NCBI GenBank assembly: GCA_036245805.1
Contig: BTRK01000002.1
Coordinates: 37,554,661-37,618,660, forward strand
Reading direction: 5' to 3'
Source: Pristionchus mayeri
Lineage: Eukaryota; Nematoda; Chromadorea; Rhabditida; Neodiplogasteridae
Length of the DNA stretch: 64,000 nucleotides
In this document: positions 22,826 through 34,489 of the stretch, one piece after another
Layout of the letters: every line of letters starts with the position of its first letter
Numbering within the stretch: the first letter of the stretch is position 1
Made by a program: the position numbers and the translations under genes
Notes under the pieces: model-generated
What the model was told of the DNA's origin: nothing
The model's database searches: none
What the model saw: the letters and a program-made list of their open reading frames with translations, nothing else

Positions 22826-23823
22826 TATGAGCACGGAAGAGTGAATGAATGATCGAGACACTCAAACTCCTCTTATCGCTCCGAAAAGAGAGTGTGCAGA
22901 TAGAGGGGATGGTAGACGCATCGCGTATTTCTTTCCAACACAACGGTGAGATAGCGACCGATCGATTGTGGCTGACATTGTACATTAATGGTAGTCCACA
23001 TAGAAAGGCCAGTCGAATATCGGTTCATGAGCCGAACTTCGAAAGTTCGATATTGGCTCATTTATTCTGAAGTCATAAACGTGACCATTATTTGAGCAGC
23101 ATGGAATTCCAATGTGAGTGTCTTTATTCAAGCACTCGCTGCTAAACCGGAGGACATTGTGTGAAATTACGCGAAAATAAACGGTCAATAAGGAACGTAA
23201 GGTTTCATAACACTTGAAGCATCTAATAGGCACTGGTCTGATAATGCTCTCTCGAGCCTAGTCTCGAAGATGGGATGTACCTCATCCTTTATCCAAGACA
23301 CATTTTATGACGTAAGGTGGCATTGTTTGGAGTTCAAGAAAGTATAATACGGTCGCTTGACTGTATACACTCCGCCGCAGCTCAATTCATATAGATTGTA
23401 TGCCAATAATTGCGGCGCTGACTCGCATTTTAAACTCAAAAATTACAACTATGAGCTGGCAAAAAACTGACTGCGCTGTTGACCTAGTGACTACTCCAAG
23501 TATTGCGAAATATCTTTTTCCATAGAAGGTAAAGTTCCCTAGAAACAATTTGAACACCAGCGATACGTAGTTCTAGCTGCAGACTCTTCTGACTGCACCG
23601 CCTACAACCGCTTGATATGACTGCACCTTTTCAGTTGGTATTTACTTTTTTATCGTCACGCCTTTTCTTTCTTAGAGCGCAAGTGCATCTGATCGGCTAA
23701 TGAATAAGATATACATTAAATTCCCATTTGAATCTCGATTTATTCGAGAGAAGAGCGAGGGCAGAGAGCGAAATAACACTCTCTTGCAGTTGCACGCTCT
23801 CTACCTCTCTGCCTAGTGATAAG

Positions 23824-23936
23824 GGGGGGTGTATCATTTTAGAACACTTTGTTTTCACGCTCAGTGATACATTTGAGATACTTTATTGTTCACCCTGTGT
23901 AGAGTTCTAAAATGACCAATTCTAAAATGGTACACC
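23824..23936. repeat. short inverted-repeat element
   Basis: Ends GGGGGTGTATCATTTTAGAA and the complement of GGGGGTGTACCATTTTAGAA enclose about 110 bp. A G-run terminus recalls FB1, but the flanks (GTGATAAG and GTGAGATG) are only partly alike, so the target duplication is uncertain. Confidence 0.5.
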
Positions 23937-26028
23937 CCCGTGAGATGAGATGTCAATAATTTCTGAGGCTATCCAAATTGCAAATGCGAACAACCGAAAT
24001 TCAATTCTTAGAAATGTTTGCAAACAATAATTAATCATGTGTCTCATTCCTTGTGTCCCCGTTGTCGCTTCGTCTTAACTGGATTCGGATGCATGACTCG
24101 TACGTATCGATGAAAGTGTATCAGTGCGTTCGCCAAAGAATCGCAGATTTTGATCGGAAAAAGGAACAGGCAAAAACCGGGTCTGGGATTTCCACAAAAT
24201 TTGATAGCCATTGAGTCGCTCTATAGATTTCTGCACTTGAATTTACCTAAAAAAATAAATAACTTAATTACTGAATTGACTATGTAATGGCATTTCGAGC
24301 ATTTTAAGGTGTAGCTTGCATAGTTCAGACCCCTAGCCTAGTTCAGACCTTGTATTGTTTGCCTCCGTTACTACCAATGTTTGGCCTGATGAGGCAGAAG
24401 AGAAGCCCCCATTAAATGTGACAACAAGTCCACGCTTGAACATCCAGTGCCCTTCCGTTCATCCTATTGACAAATATGATGAGGATGCCAGTGTGGTTTT
24501 CGTCGTCTTAATTTAATAAAATATATATCTATATATAAAGAGCTGTGTGATTCCGTCTGTCCGGATTGCGAAACAGTTGTGAAACGATTACGAAATGGGG
24601 AGGGAGAGAGAACGCGCGTCAACAAGTTGTGAAACGAGGGGGGCAGCCGGACTAGTTAATCATATTTAAATTTGCAGGTCGAGTTGCTGTACGTGACCAG
24701 ACGAGAAGACTCACCGATCATAGTGAGCAAGCATTACAACATTCGAAAACATTGCATGTTGCGCGAGTTAAATTCGTTCCTATGTAATTGATACTATTTT
24801 CCAGGGAAAACTATCGACTGATGAGCAGACGCAGGAGAAGCACCAGCTGCGGTTACTGCTGCTTAAGATGAAGCTGTAGCAGATCCCATTGCTGCAGCTG
24901 ACAAATTTGAAAGAAAATGTTGACGTGTCAAACATAACGACGTACAATAAACCAATTTGTTTTATAAAAATGGTGATAGGCGAAGAAGAGAAACTTAAAA
25001 CAAATAATCTAAGTTTCAACAACAAATATCATTCTTCGATCGTTGTTATTCGAATAATGGCATTGCGATTGGAAATTAAATACAATGAAGTCTGACTCTA
25101 GTTGTTGTTCTCTGGCTCTTGCGTTCGATACTCCATGTCTGGTTGTGATGCACGTAGAATTGACGATGAATTCGCCTTCTTGACTCGATTAGCTAAATGC
25201 GAAATGTGAATGAATGAGGACGACTCGGCAAAGTGAAGTAATAAGTTTTAGGAGAATCGGTTGAGAATCGATACTACGTTCTCTTCGTTGAACCTTCATC
25301 ATTCGACCGGACGAGAAAATGACGATAATTAATCCTTACTTTCCAATTCGATGAAACTAATCAACACGGTTTAGCATGCGAAGCTGTGAGTCGAAGTAGG
25401 CAACTGATAAAAAAACATAACACTCCGAAACAACCAAGTCAGCTCGAATTCGGAATAAGAATGTGATCAATAAGAAATAACTCGAAACATAATTTAAATA
25501 ATATTCTAGGGAAATCGAATTATTCTTATTCTTATTCTTTATTCACCAACAATTCATGGGAATGCGAAAGAGCAAAGGCGAACAGGTGTGGGAAACCAAG
25601 TGGAAGACGTAATAGACCCTTTCTCCTCTCATCTCTCCTATGCTCTGAAGTGTAACACGCGACTCGGCCTCGGCCCAAATTTCAGGAAAACCACTTGTGA
25701 AGATAACGTCTTTATGCACTCGATACAGCGAATTGTATATTGTAACTAAGTGATTGCCTCATATTTTCGAATATGTTTATTTCGTTTTTACAAACATTTC
25801 AGGATAGCTCGTGGGCAATTCAATCATTATTTAGATCTATCAACATTCCTTGGACTCTTGGACATTCAATGTTGTCCTCAAACTTGTTGAAGGATGCTGA
25901 GTATTGTCCCATCGTTTATAGCAATGCATGGTGCAACCATGAAAATGAACATGAATCTGCAAAGTTAAGTGACCATATTACAATTAAGAAACCTCACTTT
26001 TTCATGTCGATGATTCGAATAAGGAGTA
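23937..26028. other. region without a supported gene
   Basis: Includes a TATA-rich stretch at 24520-24545, overlapping open frames after a TTTGCAG at about 24,678 that carry no known motif, and a (TTATTC)n run at 25519-25546. No gene could be assembled. A short plus-strand frame at 25773-26048 runs into the next MITE. Confidence 0.3.
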
Positions 26029-26155
26029 GGGTTCTCTTATGGAAATAGTTTTGTATCATTTTCAGATATGTTTCATGCTCACTATATATCTCACATGTAT
26101 AACGAACATGAAACATATCTGAAAAAGATACAAAACTATTCCCATAAGAGAACCC
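26029..26155. mobile_element. 127-bp TA-target MITE with long inverted repeats
   Basis: Both ends read GGGTTCTCTTATGG inward, next to TA on each side, and pairing extends through ATAGTTTTGTATC and CAGATATGTTTCATG, so nearly the whole element is a hairpin. A degraded relative is at 9347-9472, and the 118-bp insertion at 39056-39169 starts with the same GGGTT. Confidence 0.8.
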
Positions 26156-26847
26156 TAATAAAGAATAGTCATCACTGTGTAGAAGCGTGCATGCGAGTCG
26201 AGGTAAGCGACTGAAAATTTGAAATACATGTTGGGATTGTAATTAAAATGACAAATACGATCGAAAGAAACAATTGCTCAGTCCCTATCAACTAAACTCC
26301 AATTTGAACATGAAAGAATATACGCGGAATGACCGGAATAATGGGACATTTGGGAGAAGCGAGAACCGATCTGAGCAGTTGTTGAAAGCAACGGAAGTTG
26401 GGGATTAGGAAGAGTTCACTCATTTCCCCTCTCTCTCCTCTCACTTGCTCAAGCACCAACTCGGGAATTTAATAAAACGAAGAAAATTTGATGTTTACAT
26501 TCACAGTCGCATACCAAAGTCTGTGTTTAGAGCAACATCCTGATGATATAATTTAAGAGCCATTTATTCATACAATAAACGAATGATTCTTTACTTGGGT
26601 AATTAAGCCAGGCAGTACAGATCTAGAGGAATTCGTGATTGGCGGTTTATGCGCACAACGCGACGGACGGACGTGAAATCCTGAAAGAAATACGTTTTTC
26701 CTCGACTAAACATCGCGTTATTCTACTGGATTTTTAAAAAATCAATTAACTGTTCGGAGCTTACTGTCAATACTGTTGAACAAGACGAACGTATTCCATT
26801 GGAGTGTAGACGCAAATGGACGAGTCGAAGTAGACGACTAAAAAAAA

Positions 26848-26905
26848 CAATTATGAAAACAATTATGAACAATTATGAAAAAAACAATTATGAAAAACAA
26901 CTATT
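26848..26905. repeat. (ACAATTATGAAAA)n tandem repeat
   Basis: About five imperfect units of ACAATTATGAAA(A) in a row. The flanks 26156-27242 show no supported gene. Confidence 0.7.
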
Positions 26906-27710
26906 TGTGAATTTCTCACAAATTAAAATCATACTTGTCAGGACATTAAGGAAAACGTGAAAATTATCAAGAACATCTAAATTTGAGCAGCGCGGAGTAA
27001 TAAAAGGGATAGAGCGTGGCGATGGGGGGAAATGATTTACTATTTCACCCCTGCTTGCAGTTTCCTCCACATTGTAACACGCTACGCTTCGAACTGCGTT
27101 GCGTTCGGTGTGTCAAATCTTTCACTGGTCACCACGACAACCAGCTCGTCTGAAAGTCTCGGAAACCATAGCATGTTTTCAGTTGATAATACTTTACTAT
27201 TGATTTAAGACACATATTCACGAATGAAGTAATGTTTGTGATAATCGGCCTGTTTAATCTGTCAGAAATGTGCGAGAAAAGTTCGCGAACTTCTGAGGTG
27301 CGTTAAAACTGTTTCTCTCAAAATAGAGTGCTCTCTCTCTTTCTCTAACCACCTCGATGAAAAGTTCACGAACTTTTCACGCAGCTAAGGTCGATGAAAA
27401 TCAGCGAGAAAAGCTAGAGAAATGTGAGAGTGCGTGTGTTCTCGAGAGAGGGAAAAGGGAGTAAACAATCACAGCTTCCTTTTCCCTCTCTCCTAAATGC
27501 ACGCTCTTTTTTTCTGATTTTTTACGCAGCTGCGTGAAAAAGTTCGATTAAAAACTTTCTGAAGTTTTCTAGTCTCTTGCTTTATTTTTGTTTCGACTCA
27601 AACTTATTTATTTTTATTAAATTATCGCATTAATCAGCTATATTCTCGTCCCGAACCAATTTCAAACCGCTCGCTGTGCTTAGTATACGGTATTCACTCA
27701 ATTTCATATT

Positions 27711-28292
27711 GACCGACACGCAATTAAGGTCACAATCTTGTTCGTTTCCTCGCGTGTTCCTTTGTTTTACCTTGAATTTTACTTTGCGTGCCGTATAAAT
27801 CACATTTTCTCGTTGGTATTAGATTTCTGAGCACTTAAAACAACGAAAGCTCGTGTACTTCGCGTGGTCACTCAATATTCGAAGATGTTGTCTGTTTATT
27901 ATCAATTTTGCTCAATGTCTGCCGTGCTGTTCGTATTATTTGATCATTCATTTCATTAATATCCTGGGAAATAAGTAGGTTAGTGAACAAAAATGTAAGT
28001 ATTCGCAATCGGGATGGTGAGGAGTGGTTGCAATAGAAAAATATCTAGGATGTGTACAACATGCAGTATTCGCTCCGTTTTTAATTGACACACCTGCCCT
28101 ATTCCTGTCACGGTCTTGTCCGTTTCCTTTGTTTTTATCTATGTATCCATTCCAATTTACTTTCCGTACCAATCAAATCACATGTTCTTCGTCGGCGTTA
28201 GATTTTTTGAGCACTTGGAACAACGCCATGATCGTGCACTTGCACGGTCACTCAATATTTGCTGACGTAGTCTGTTTATTAGCAATAATATT
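27711..28292 (+). repeat. two-unit direct tandem duplication
   Basis: 27711-27912 and 28086-28292 are diverged direct copies. Shared in order: GTCACAATCTTGTTCGTTTC / GTCACGGTCTTGTCCGTTTC, a TAAATCACATTTTCTCG / CAAATCACATGTTCTTCG block, GAGCACTTAAAACAACG / GAGCACTTGGAACAACG, GGTCACTCAATATT, and TCTGTTTATTA. No protein-coding signal is supported in either. Confidence 0.65.
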
Positions 28293-29271
28293 TGGACGTT
28301 ACTTTACGTTGATTCATCGATATAAACCATAATGAACATGATTCAGCTTTGCCGGACGATGCTCAAGGCGGAGATGATCAACTGCAGCAAGGGCGGGTCC
28401 ATCGAACTGAGGTACTGTTAAATATTTGTAGTATTATGCAGAATATTTGGTCGTGGGCACTACTCTTGAACGTGGTACCTCAATTATAGATGAATGGCAT
28501 GAAGGAGGTAAGGTAGTTAGGTAACTTATCGACCCTTTCTTAATTAAATTTACAATAACAGTTCTGAACCACCCGTCTCTATCATTCCCTAACTTGAGGT
28601 CTCTCCTTAATCATGTCATTACTCTATAATTGTGTTACCACGTTCTATAGCAGTGCCTTGTCGTATATGTCCTTAATATATTGGGAAAATTGTTATCTTA
28701 AGTTGCTATGTATGCTAATATAAATGTAGTTATTCTCCCGGATATGGGTCTGGCACGGTTGCAATACGAGAACAAATAGTATAAAGTCATGTATTGGAAT
28801 GACAGAAGTCAGCTGTGCTCATGTAATATCTCTCTTCATCATTAAAATTTTGATGTCAATACCTGTACAGTTATGTTTTGTGTGGATATTCGTTGGTAGT
28901 ATGTCCAATGGTAACATATTTTATTAAAAATATAAATACTGGTAGAGTATAACTACTTTTGTGATCTTGTCTCACCATAAGAAAGGTTTCCTCTAAACGT
29001 ATAGTCAAACCATCCTATTTTCCTACTAGAAAATATTTTATTTCATTGATTTCGTTCAGACTCGTTTTATAGACATCGTCGATGATCAAAAAAGGTATAT
29101 CCACATGGTTTGGGCGGCCCAGTGGTCGAAAAGTAGGTCCAAAAAATAACAGAACCTTTTCTCTAGTTATATTTGTTAAAATTGTTAAAAAGACGTACCC
29201 ATTTCCGACAATTTCATGTTAAATTTTTAGAAATGTTCCCAAATTTTACTATTTTTGTGACAACGGTATAA

Positions 29272-29633
29272 TTACGGTATCCCGGTAGTGTTTGGTATAT
29301 TGGCTGCTTGCGATATGGAGTGACACTAAAGCTAGTAGCGAATGAGTTGGATAAAACTCAGCTGTTTATACCGAAAAAAATCAACTTCTTAAGGGCTGGG
29401 TTACGGTATCCCGGCGGTGTTTGGTGTATTGGCAGCTCGCGATATGGAATGCCACTCGAGCTAGTAGTGAATGAGTTGGATAATGCTCAGCTGTTTATAC
29501 CGAAAAAATCAACTTCTGAAGGGTTGTTTTACGGTATCCCGGTAGTGTTTGGTATACTGGCTGCTTGCGATATGGAGTGACACTCAAGCTAGTAGTGAAT
29601 GAGTTGTATAAAACTCAGCTGTTTATACCGAAA
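29272..29633 (+). repeat. three tandem ~128-bp repeats
   Basis: Units start TTACGGTATCCCGG at 29272, 29401 and 29529, and each ends CAGCTGTTTATACCGAAAAA. One frame is open through two units (with LVANELDKTQLFIPKK- and LVVNELDNAQLFIPKK-like segments) and stops in the third. The unit end lies where the KH-gene fragment has its KLYVP segment, so the array may derive partly from that exon, but this is weak. Confidence 0.6.
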
Positions 29634-29954
29634 AAAACGTGAGTACTCCGAGGTGAGTCTCCCCATTATGACTTTGACTTATTCATATATCAATCAGTTA
29701 ATGAGTATAATTGCAGTACAACTTCGTGGGTCGCATTCTGGGTCCTCGTGGGATGACTGCGAAGCAATTAGAGCAGTAGACGGGATGCAAGATCATGGTG
29801 CTAGAAAAGGAACCGATGAGAGACAAGAGAAAGGTAGGGAAAGGGAGGGGAGGGGAGGAGTAGGAGTAGGAGAGAGAAGAATGTGCAGGAGGAGGCTAAT
29901 CGTGGCAAGCCGAACTGGGAGCATCTGGACTACGAATTGCACGTGCTCATTCAG
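29634..29954 (+). pseudogene. STAR-family KH-domain gene fragment, copy 1 (decayed)
   Basis: Exon pieces ending 29652, then 29717-29833 and 29889-29954, encode the KH domain of GLD-1/ASD-2/Quaking-type RNA-binding proteins: [25 protein letters not shown], then a SMRDKKK-like segment (here PMRDKRK) and [17 protein letters not shown]. The splice sites survive (GTGAGT donor, TTGCAG acceptor, a 55-nt intron with GTAGGG donor). A TAG at 29777-29779 interrupts the KH core after LEQ, and an extra A at 29631-29637 shifts the upstream frame. QUA1 and QUA2 parts are absent. The [13 protein letters not shown] segment is closer to the Quaking/ASD-2 type than to GLD-1 as I remember them. Confidence 0.85.
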
Positions 29955-30718
29955 GTGGGAGCAAATGCATTGTATTACACCTCCATTGTCGAATTGGGTG
30001 GAATATGTGGGATACTGTAGTGAGATAAGAGTATAAAGGCGGATCGGCTAGATAGATCTCTGGTGCGATGTTCCATCTTGCCCCTAATCCTGATTATATG
30101 CTAGGAATTTTCCTTTTTAGTTGAATCCAACTTTGAGGTTCTAAAATTATTTTCTAAAATTTAATTTTTAATTTTTAATTTAATTTTAAAATTTAATTTA
30201 AAATTTAGTTCTAAAATGATAGACCCCGTTCTAAGTTGGGGTCAAGCAATTGCCGAAGGCCGCAAGCTGGATTCCAACTTGGAAACAGCCTTTCTACTTT
30301 GGTGTGCACATCAACGCGTATTGAAGTGATGGACCTGTTATTACAGTCAGTCGTTGCTCGATTCGTTCATCTCTACATACAAGTTCGGCTCGTCTGCTGG
30401 ATTGGACGGAGGAGCGGCCAGCTCGATCGGAGGTATAGAGGGAGAAGAAAGGGGAAGGGGCACTTGCCCGAAGCCCGGCCAGTCATTCCAAGCCTTGAAG
30501 TAGTCCATTGTGAGAGTGTGAGCATGATTCATCTGTGAATTGACTAAGAATGATTGGGACTGACTGTGCTTCGGGAGAAGTGCCATGAAAGTAATAATTA
30601 ACTTTTTAAAATTATCATTTATTGTTGCAATTGTTGAAATACCAAAGTGGTTCCTCAACTTGGTAACAAGGTCGTTTGATTAAGGTACGTCTTTCAATGG
30701 GGCGACATCGTCCTCGAA

Positions 30719-31117
30719 ATGAGAACAGCAAGGGAGGGGATAGTTATTGATAACCCCTTCCAGGGTGAATTTGTGACGATTACGGAGAAGTTGTACGTGC
30801 CTCGTCGTGAGTACCCCGAGGCGAGTCTCCCTATTATGACATGTGCTTATTCATATATCAACCAGGTAATGAGCATAATTGCAGTACAACTTCGTGGGTC
30901 GCATTCTGGGTCCTCGTGGGATGACTGCGAAGCAATTGGAGCAGGAGACGGGATGTAAGATCATGGTGCGAGGAAAGGGATCGATGAAATACAAGAGAAC
31001 GGTAAGGGAAGGGAGGGGAGGGGAGGAGTAGGAGAGAGATGGAATGTGTAGGAGGAGGCTAATCGTGGGAAGCCGAACTGGGAGCATCTGGACGATGAAT
31101 TGCACGTGGTCATTCAG
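30719..31117 (+). pseudogene. STAR-family KH-domain gene fragment, copy 2 (open KH core)
   Basis: Exons 30719-30820, 30885-31001 and 31052-31117 join in phase. They encode VTITEKLYVPRREYPE, then [32 protein letters not shown], and [17 protein letters not shown], which is the KH domain of a GLD-1/ASD-2/Quaking-like protein including the GxxG-type loop (GPRG). No stop is present in the KH part. The first intron has a GC donor (GAG|GCGAGT) and the second is only 50 nt. Upstream QUA1 coding and downstream QUA2 coding were not found; an FB5 element begins 86 nt after the last exon. It is therefore a fragment, most likely a duplicated and captured gene piece, though a short KH-only protein cannot be excluded. 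Confidence 0.8.
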
Positions 31118-31203
31118 GTGAGAAGGAGGTGGACTACACCATCGATTGCATAATGTGGTGGTGGGAATAGATGACATAAAAAATAGTTCGCGGAGTCTCA
31201 CAT

Positions 31204-32294
31204 GAGCCCGTTTGCGTAAGAATCGGTTAATTGCTGGCATAATCCGAAAATTCAAATCGCTGGAACTGTTGGGGTTATCCGGCATGCAGATTTCGATGGA
31301 CACATTAATTTTGATCAAACATTGATCGTTTGCTCCAGATGTCGTAACGTCGAAATCGAAGATTTTCGAATTTCTCGATTACAGATGTTACTAAATGCTG
31401 TGTAGCTGGCCTGTCCCAACTCCAAGAGTATAAAGGGAGAAGCTTTATCTAAGCAAGAGTGAAAACGCGAGCACCAATCAACAACTCCGAAAAGAGAGAG
31501 ACTGAATAGACTAGAGGGGAAGGGGGTCAGAGGAAATCAATAACACTCGAGGGAGAGAGGCGGAGGGGTCACTGATCTACCCGCTGTGTGAATAGGAAGA
31601 GGTGAAGGGAAGCGAGTGAACAACTGCACTCGATAAGCAATAGGTAATGGGGAATGACAGCATAAGGCGTCAGTCGATAATATGCTAGTAGAAGGGAGGG
31701 ATTCCTCTCAATATAACACTAAAATTTGTAGAATTGATACCAGGGGAAGAATTTGATGGCGATTATGAGAGTATATTTCATTTTCATGAAAAATTAATAA
31801 AAACAAACGTTTTAGTACTTTAATTGTACTCCGCGAGTCCGGAACCAATCGGGCCCGCATGAATAGAGTAGAAAAAAGGTCGCGATAAAATGTTTCGTGG
31901 AAGATCGTGAAAGCTCGTGTAAGTAGCTTCGTTATTCCATCGATCGATTCCTAGATCTACCCGAGTCTCTCATTGTCTTGACCCCCTTCCCATCTCTGAG
32001 GCTGAGAGTAATGATAGACTCCGGTAGATTAAGGAATTGGTAGATGGAATAGCGAAGTTACTTGAACAAGCTTTAATTATCGACCATCAAACAAACATCT
32101 TATAACGACCCTTTTTCTCCTCTCTTCATGCGGACCCGATTGGTGCCGGACTCGAGGGTACAATTAAAGTTCTACAAAGTTGGTTTTTATTAATTTTTAA
32201 TAAGTTTTCATGAAATATGAAATATTCTGGCATGATCGCCGTGAAATTCTACCCAGGTATCAATTCCGCTTAATTTTACGCTAACGGGCTCTTA
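31204..32294. mobile_element. long fold-back element, family FB5, copy 1
   Basis: Starts TGAGCCCGTTTGCGTAAGAA and ends with the complement of a diverged version (AGAGCCCGTTAGCGTAAAAT). Inner arms pair around GTCCGGAACCAATCGGGCC and its counterpart near 32,140, with a centre containing GATCTACCCGAGTCTCTC that is shared, inverted, with the copy at 57891-58913. Confidence 0.7.
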
Positions 32295-32909
32295 TAATTC
32301 ACTTTGTTCGTCCTTTCGACCTAAGCCAGAATATGTCCGATTCTTACGAATTCCCCTTACATGTTACATTCTATTAACTATTCCAACAGTTCATAATATA
32401 CTTTTTTCATATATATTATGAAGAATAAATAAGAAATTACAGATTGTGCTGGCCGGGCACGAAGATCCATTGCCTCGTCATGATCTCCGTTCGTCTTATC
32501 GTATTTTGTGTTGTTTCCGTTGCGCTTAGGATCCACATTGCCCCGAAGGATTTTTGTTAAATTGTTGTCTTCGGAAAAAAATAGTTTTTCTTGTTTCCCC
32601 TGAACTACTAGGCATATCTGTTTTTAGTGGAATTTCAATTGTAGAATTATGCATCTTACTTAAATTTTCAATAAATGTATGCGAGAAGTATGTAACTAAG
32701 ATAAAGAATAGTATCTAAACTTTGTCGCATTTTGATCCATTTGAATTTATTTGAACTCCCGCAAAAACTGGATAATTTTCACCGAGCTGCGTTAAAAGTT
32801 AGCGAACTTTTCACGCAGCTGGATGAAAAGTTCATTAACTTTTCATCGAGCTGCGTGAAAAATTCGCGAACTTTTGTCGCACATTTCTGACAGATTAAAC
32901 AGGTCGATT

Positions 32910-34123
32910 GATGCCAAAAAATTACAGCGAAATTCCTACTTTTGGCAGCTCCTCTTTTCCAAGACATTTAGAAACCACGATATTTTATGACTAATTGAAC
33001 TAGCAGCCCTTGCCCTATTACTCAATTAATTGGTGAAGTTGGGGGATGTCTGTGTTCTTTAGAAATTTGCTCGAATCGCGCTCACATAAAATCGAATTTT
33101 ACGCATATCGGATCGAAAATTGTGTAAATGTATTTTTTTGGATAGAAGAAGAGGCGAGATTTTTTATCACTCTACTAGTATAATAGCTCCGTAGTAGTAA
33201 ATAGTAGCGCCCCTGTGTAGAGGCGTGTACTCAATGATTGCTGAATCAGGAAACTTAATGAATATCAGTGTCAAATCGGCAAAAACTTTTGCATCAGCCT
33301 GATAGACCGGCGTACATCGAGAGACTGGAAAATGCAGATACGGTGACCTGGTTTTTTAAAGCTTTGAACTCGAATCTTCAAAAATACAGGAGGATACCGA
33401 TATCACTATGCGTTACAATGGTATTTTCGAATTATGAAATTTGAAGGTCGCTACCTCTTACCGCTCATTTACCGCATTCTTCCGCTTTTTCATCACAATC
33501 CGGGCGAGGTCCCTCTTTCGCGATGCCTTCCACAGCAGAGAGAAGAAGCAGCACCAAGAGCAGAAGCATATCTGATCACTGATTTCGACTACTATCCTTG
33601 GATTTATATACTAAATTTTAGGGAAAAAAATAGAGCCACGTCAGCAGAATGCTGCTGCTAAAACTATTTTTGTTTCTCTGGGAAAATATTGCAGAAATAT
33701 AAGCATTGCAAACGCAATATACTCATATCTTGGAAAAAAATCAATATTTCATAACATGCTTGAAATAATTCTTTGTTGAAACTAACAGATTTGAGGACAA
33801 GCATTGTTCCGAAACAAATTTGCTCCGGATAACACAAACTGTTTCAAATCGGGATGATGAAGTTGATATCTTCCATAAGTCACAATTTGCAGAATATAGG
33901 TCTCAATAGGTAAATTTCTCAACAATTCATGGACAAGCTAGTCACTTGACATGACAAGAAAATTTCCCGAACTGCTATTATGAGATGCTAGCAATGTACG
34001 GACTGGATTTTAATATATGCATTATTATTGCTCCACATGATCCGTTTTTTCCTTTCACGTTGGATTTTGAAACGGAGTCATGCTTAGGTATAGAAAATCT
34101 GGGAACTAGGACACATCATTGTT
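32910..34123. other. region without a supported gene
   Basis: Contains an isolated mariner-like end at 33285-33309 (complement of ATCAGGCTGATGCAAAAGTT) and a 75-codon frame at 33434-33661 with no splice partners. Nothing else is supported. Confidence 0.3.
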
Positions 34124-34489
34124 ATGGACATCTTAACATTTTCGGAATTAGATAAAATATACATTGAGTATATTGTGGTCGTTTTATTATTGCAATTTAT
34201 ATTGCGCGCAAGTAAGGAACGCGATCGCATTGGACATGACAATGTTTATTTGAGCAAGCATTCTCCTAATCTTTTCAAATCCAGCAGAGTTCGTGGTGTG
34301 CGTTAGGCAATTGGTCTGTGTCAATGGAAAAGGACGAAGAATTCGTTCTACGGACCGCAGGCAGAGACACCGTCCTATCGAAGAATACGAAGCCAGTGAC
34401 GCCGTGATCGCTGCCATCAAAGACCTTACCCAACCAGCAATAGAAGAAGTCGGGAAAGCCTTGATCCAAGCTGCAAATCGGAAACAATT
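34124..34489 (+). CDS. unidentified gene fragment, two exons
   Basis: Exon 34124-34211 begins with ATG and joins 34285-34489 in phase across a 73-nt GTAAGG..TCCAG intron; the second exon ends at a GTAAGC donor in phase 2. The predicted peptide has a hydrophobic stretch near residues 15-26 (EYIVVVLLLQFI), a basic stretch (GKGRRIRSTDRRQRHRP) and an acidic/helical tail (EYEASDAVIAAIKDLTQPAI). A further open stretch at 34719-34913 ends at a GTAGTG donor but is in the wrong phase to be the next exon. I do not recognise the protein. Confidence 0.3.

Larger units (their letters stand above)
27243..32909. mobile_element. 5.7-kb unit bounded by inverted terminal repeats, with captured KH-gene fragments
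   Basis: The ends AATCGGCCTGTTTAATCTGT and the complement of AATCGACCTGTTTAATCTGT face each other. Pairing extends about 45 bp through CAGAAATGTGCGA and AAAGTTCGCGAA. Inside each end are further palindromic iterons of the type AAAGTTCGCGAACTTT and TTTCACGCAGCT (27275-27400 and 27520 on the left, 32780-32870 on the right). The interior holds two tandem-repeat tracts, two STAR-type KH gene fragments and an FB5 fold-back. No transposase was identified. A 3-bp GAT on both outer sides could be a target duplication but may be chance. The alternative is two independent short elements that happen to lie in opposite orientation. Confidence 0.5.

Noticed and set aside
24678..24790. Two overlapping open frames after TTTGCAG, considered as an exon or transposon ORF
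   Set aside because: No donor, no known motif and no phase-compatible neighbours.
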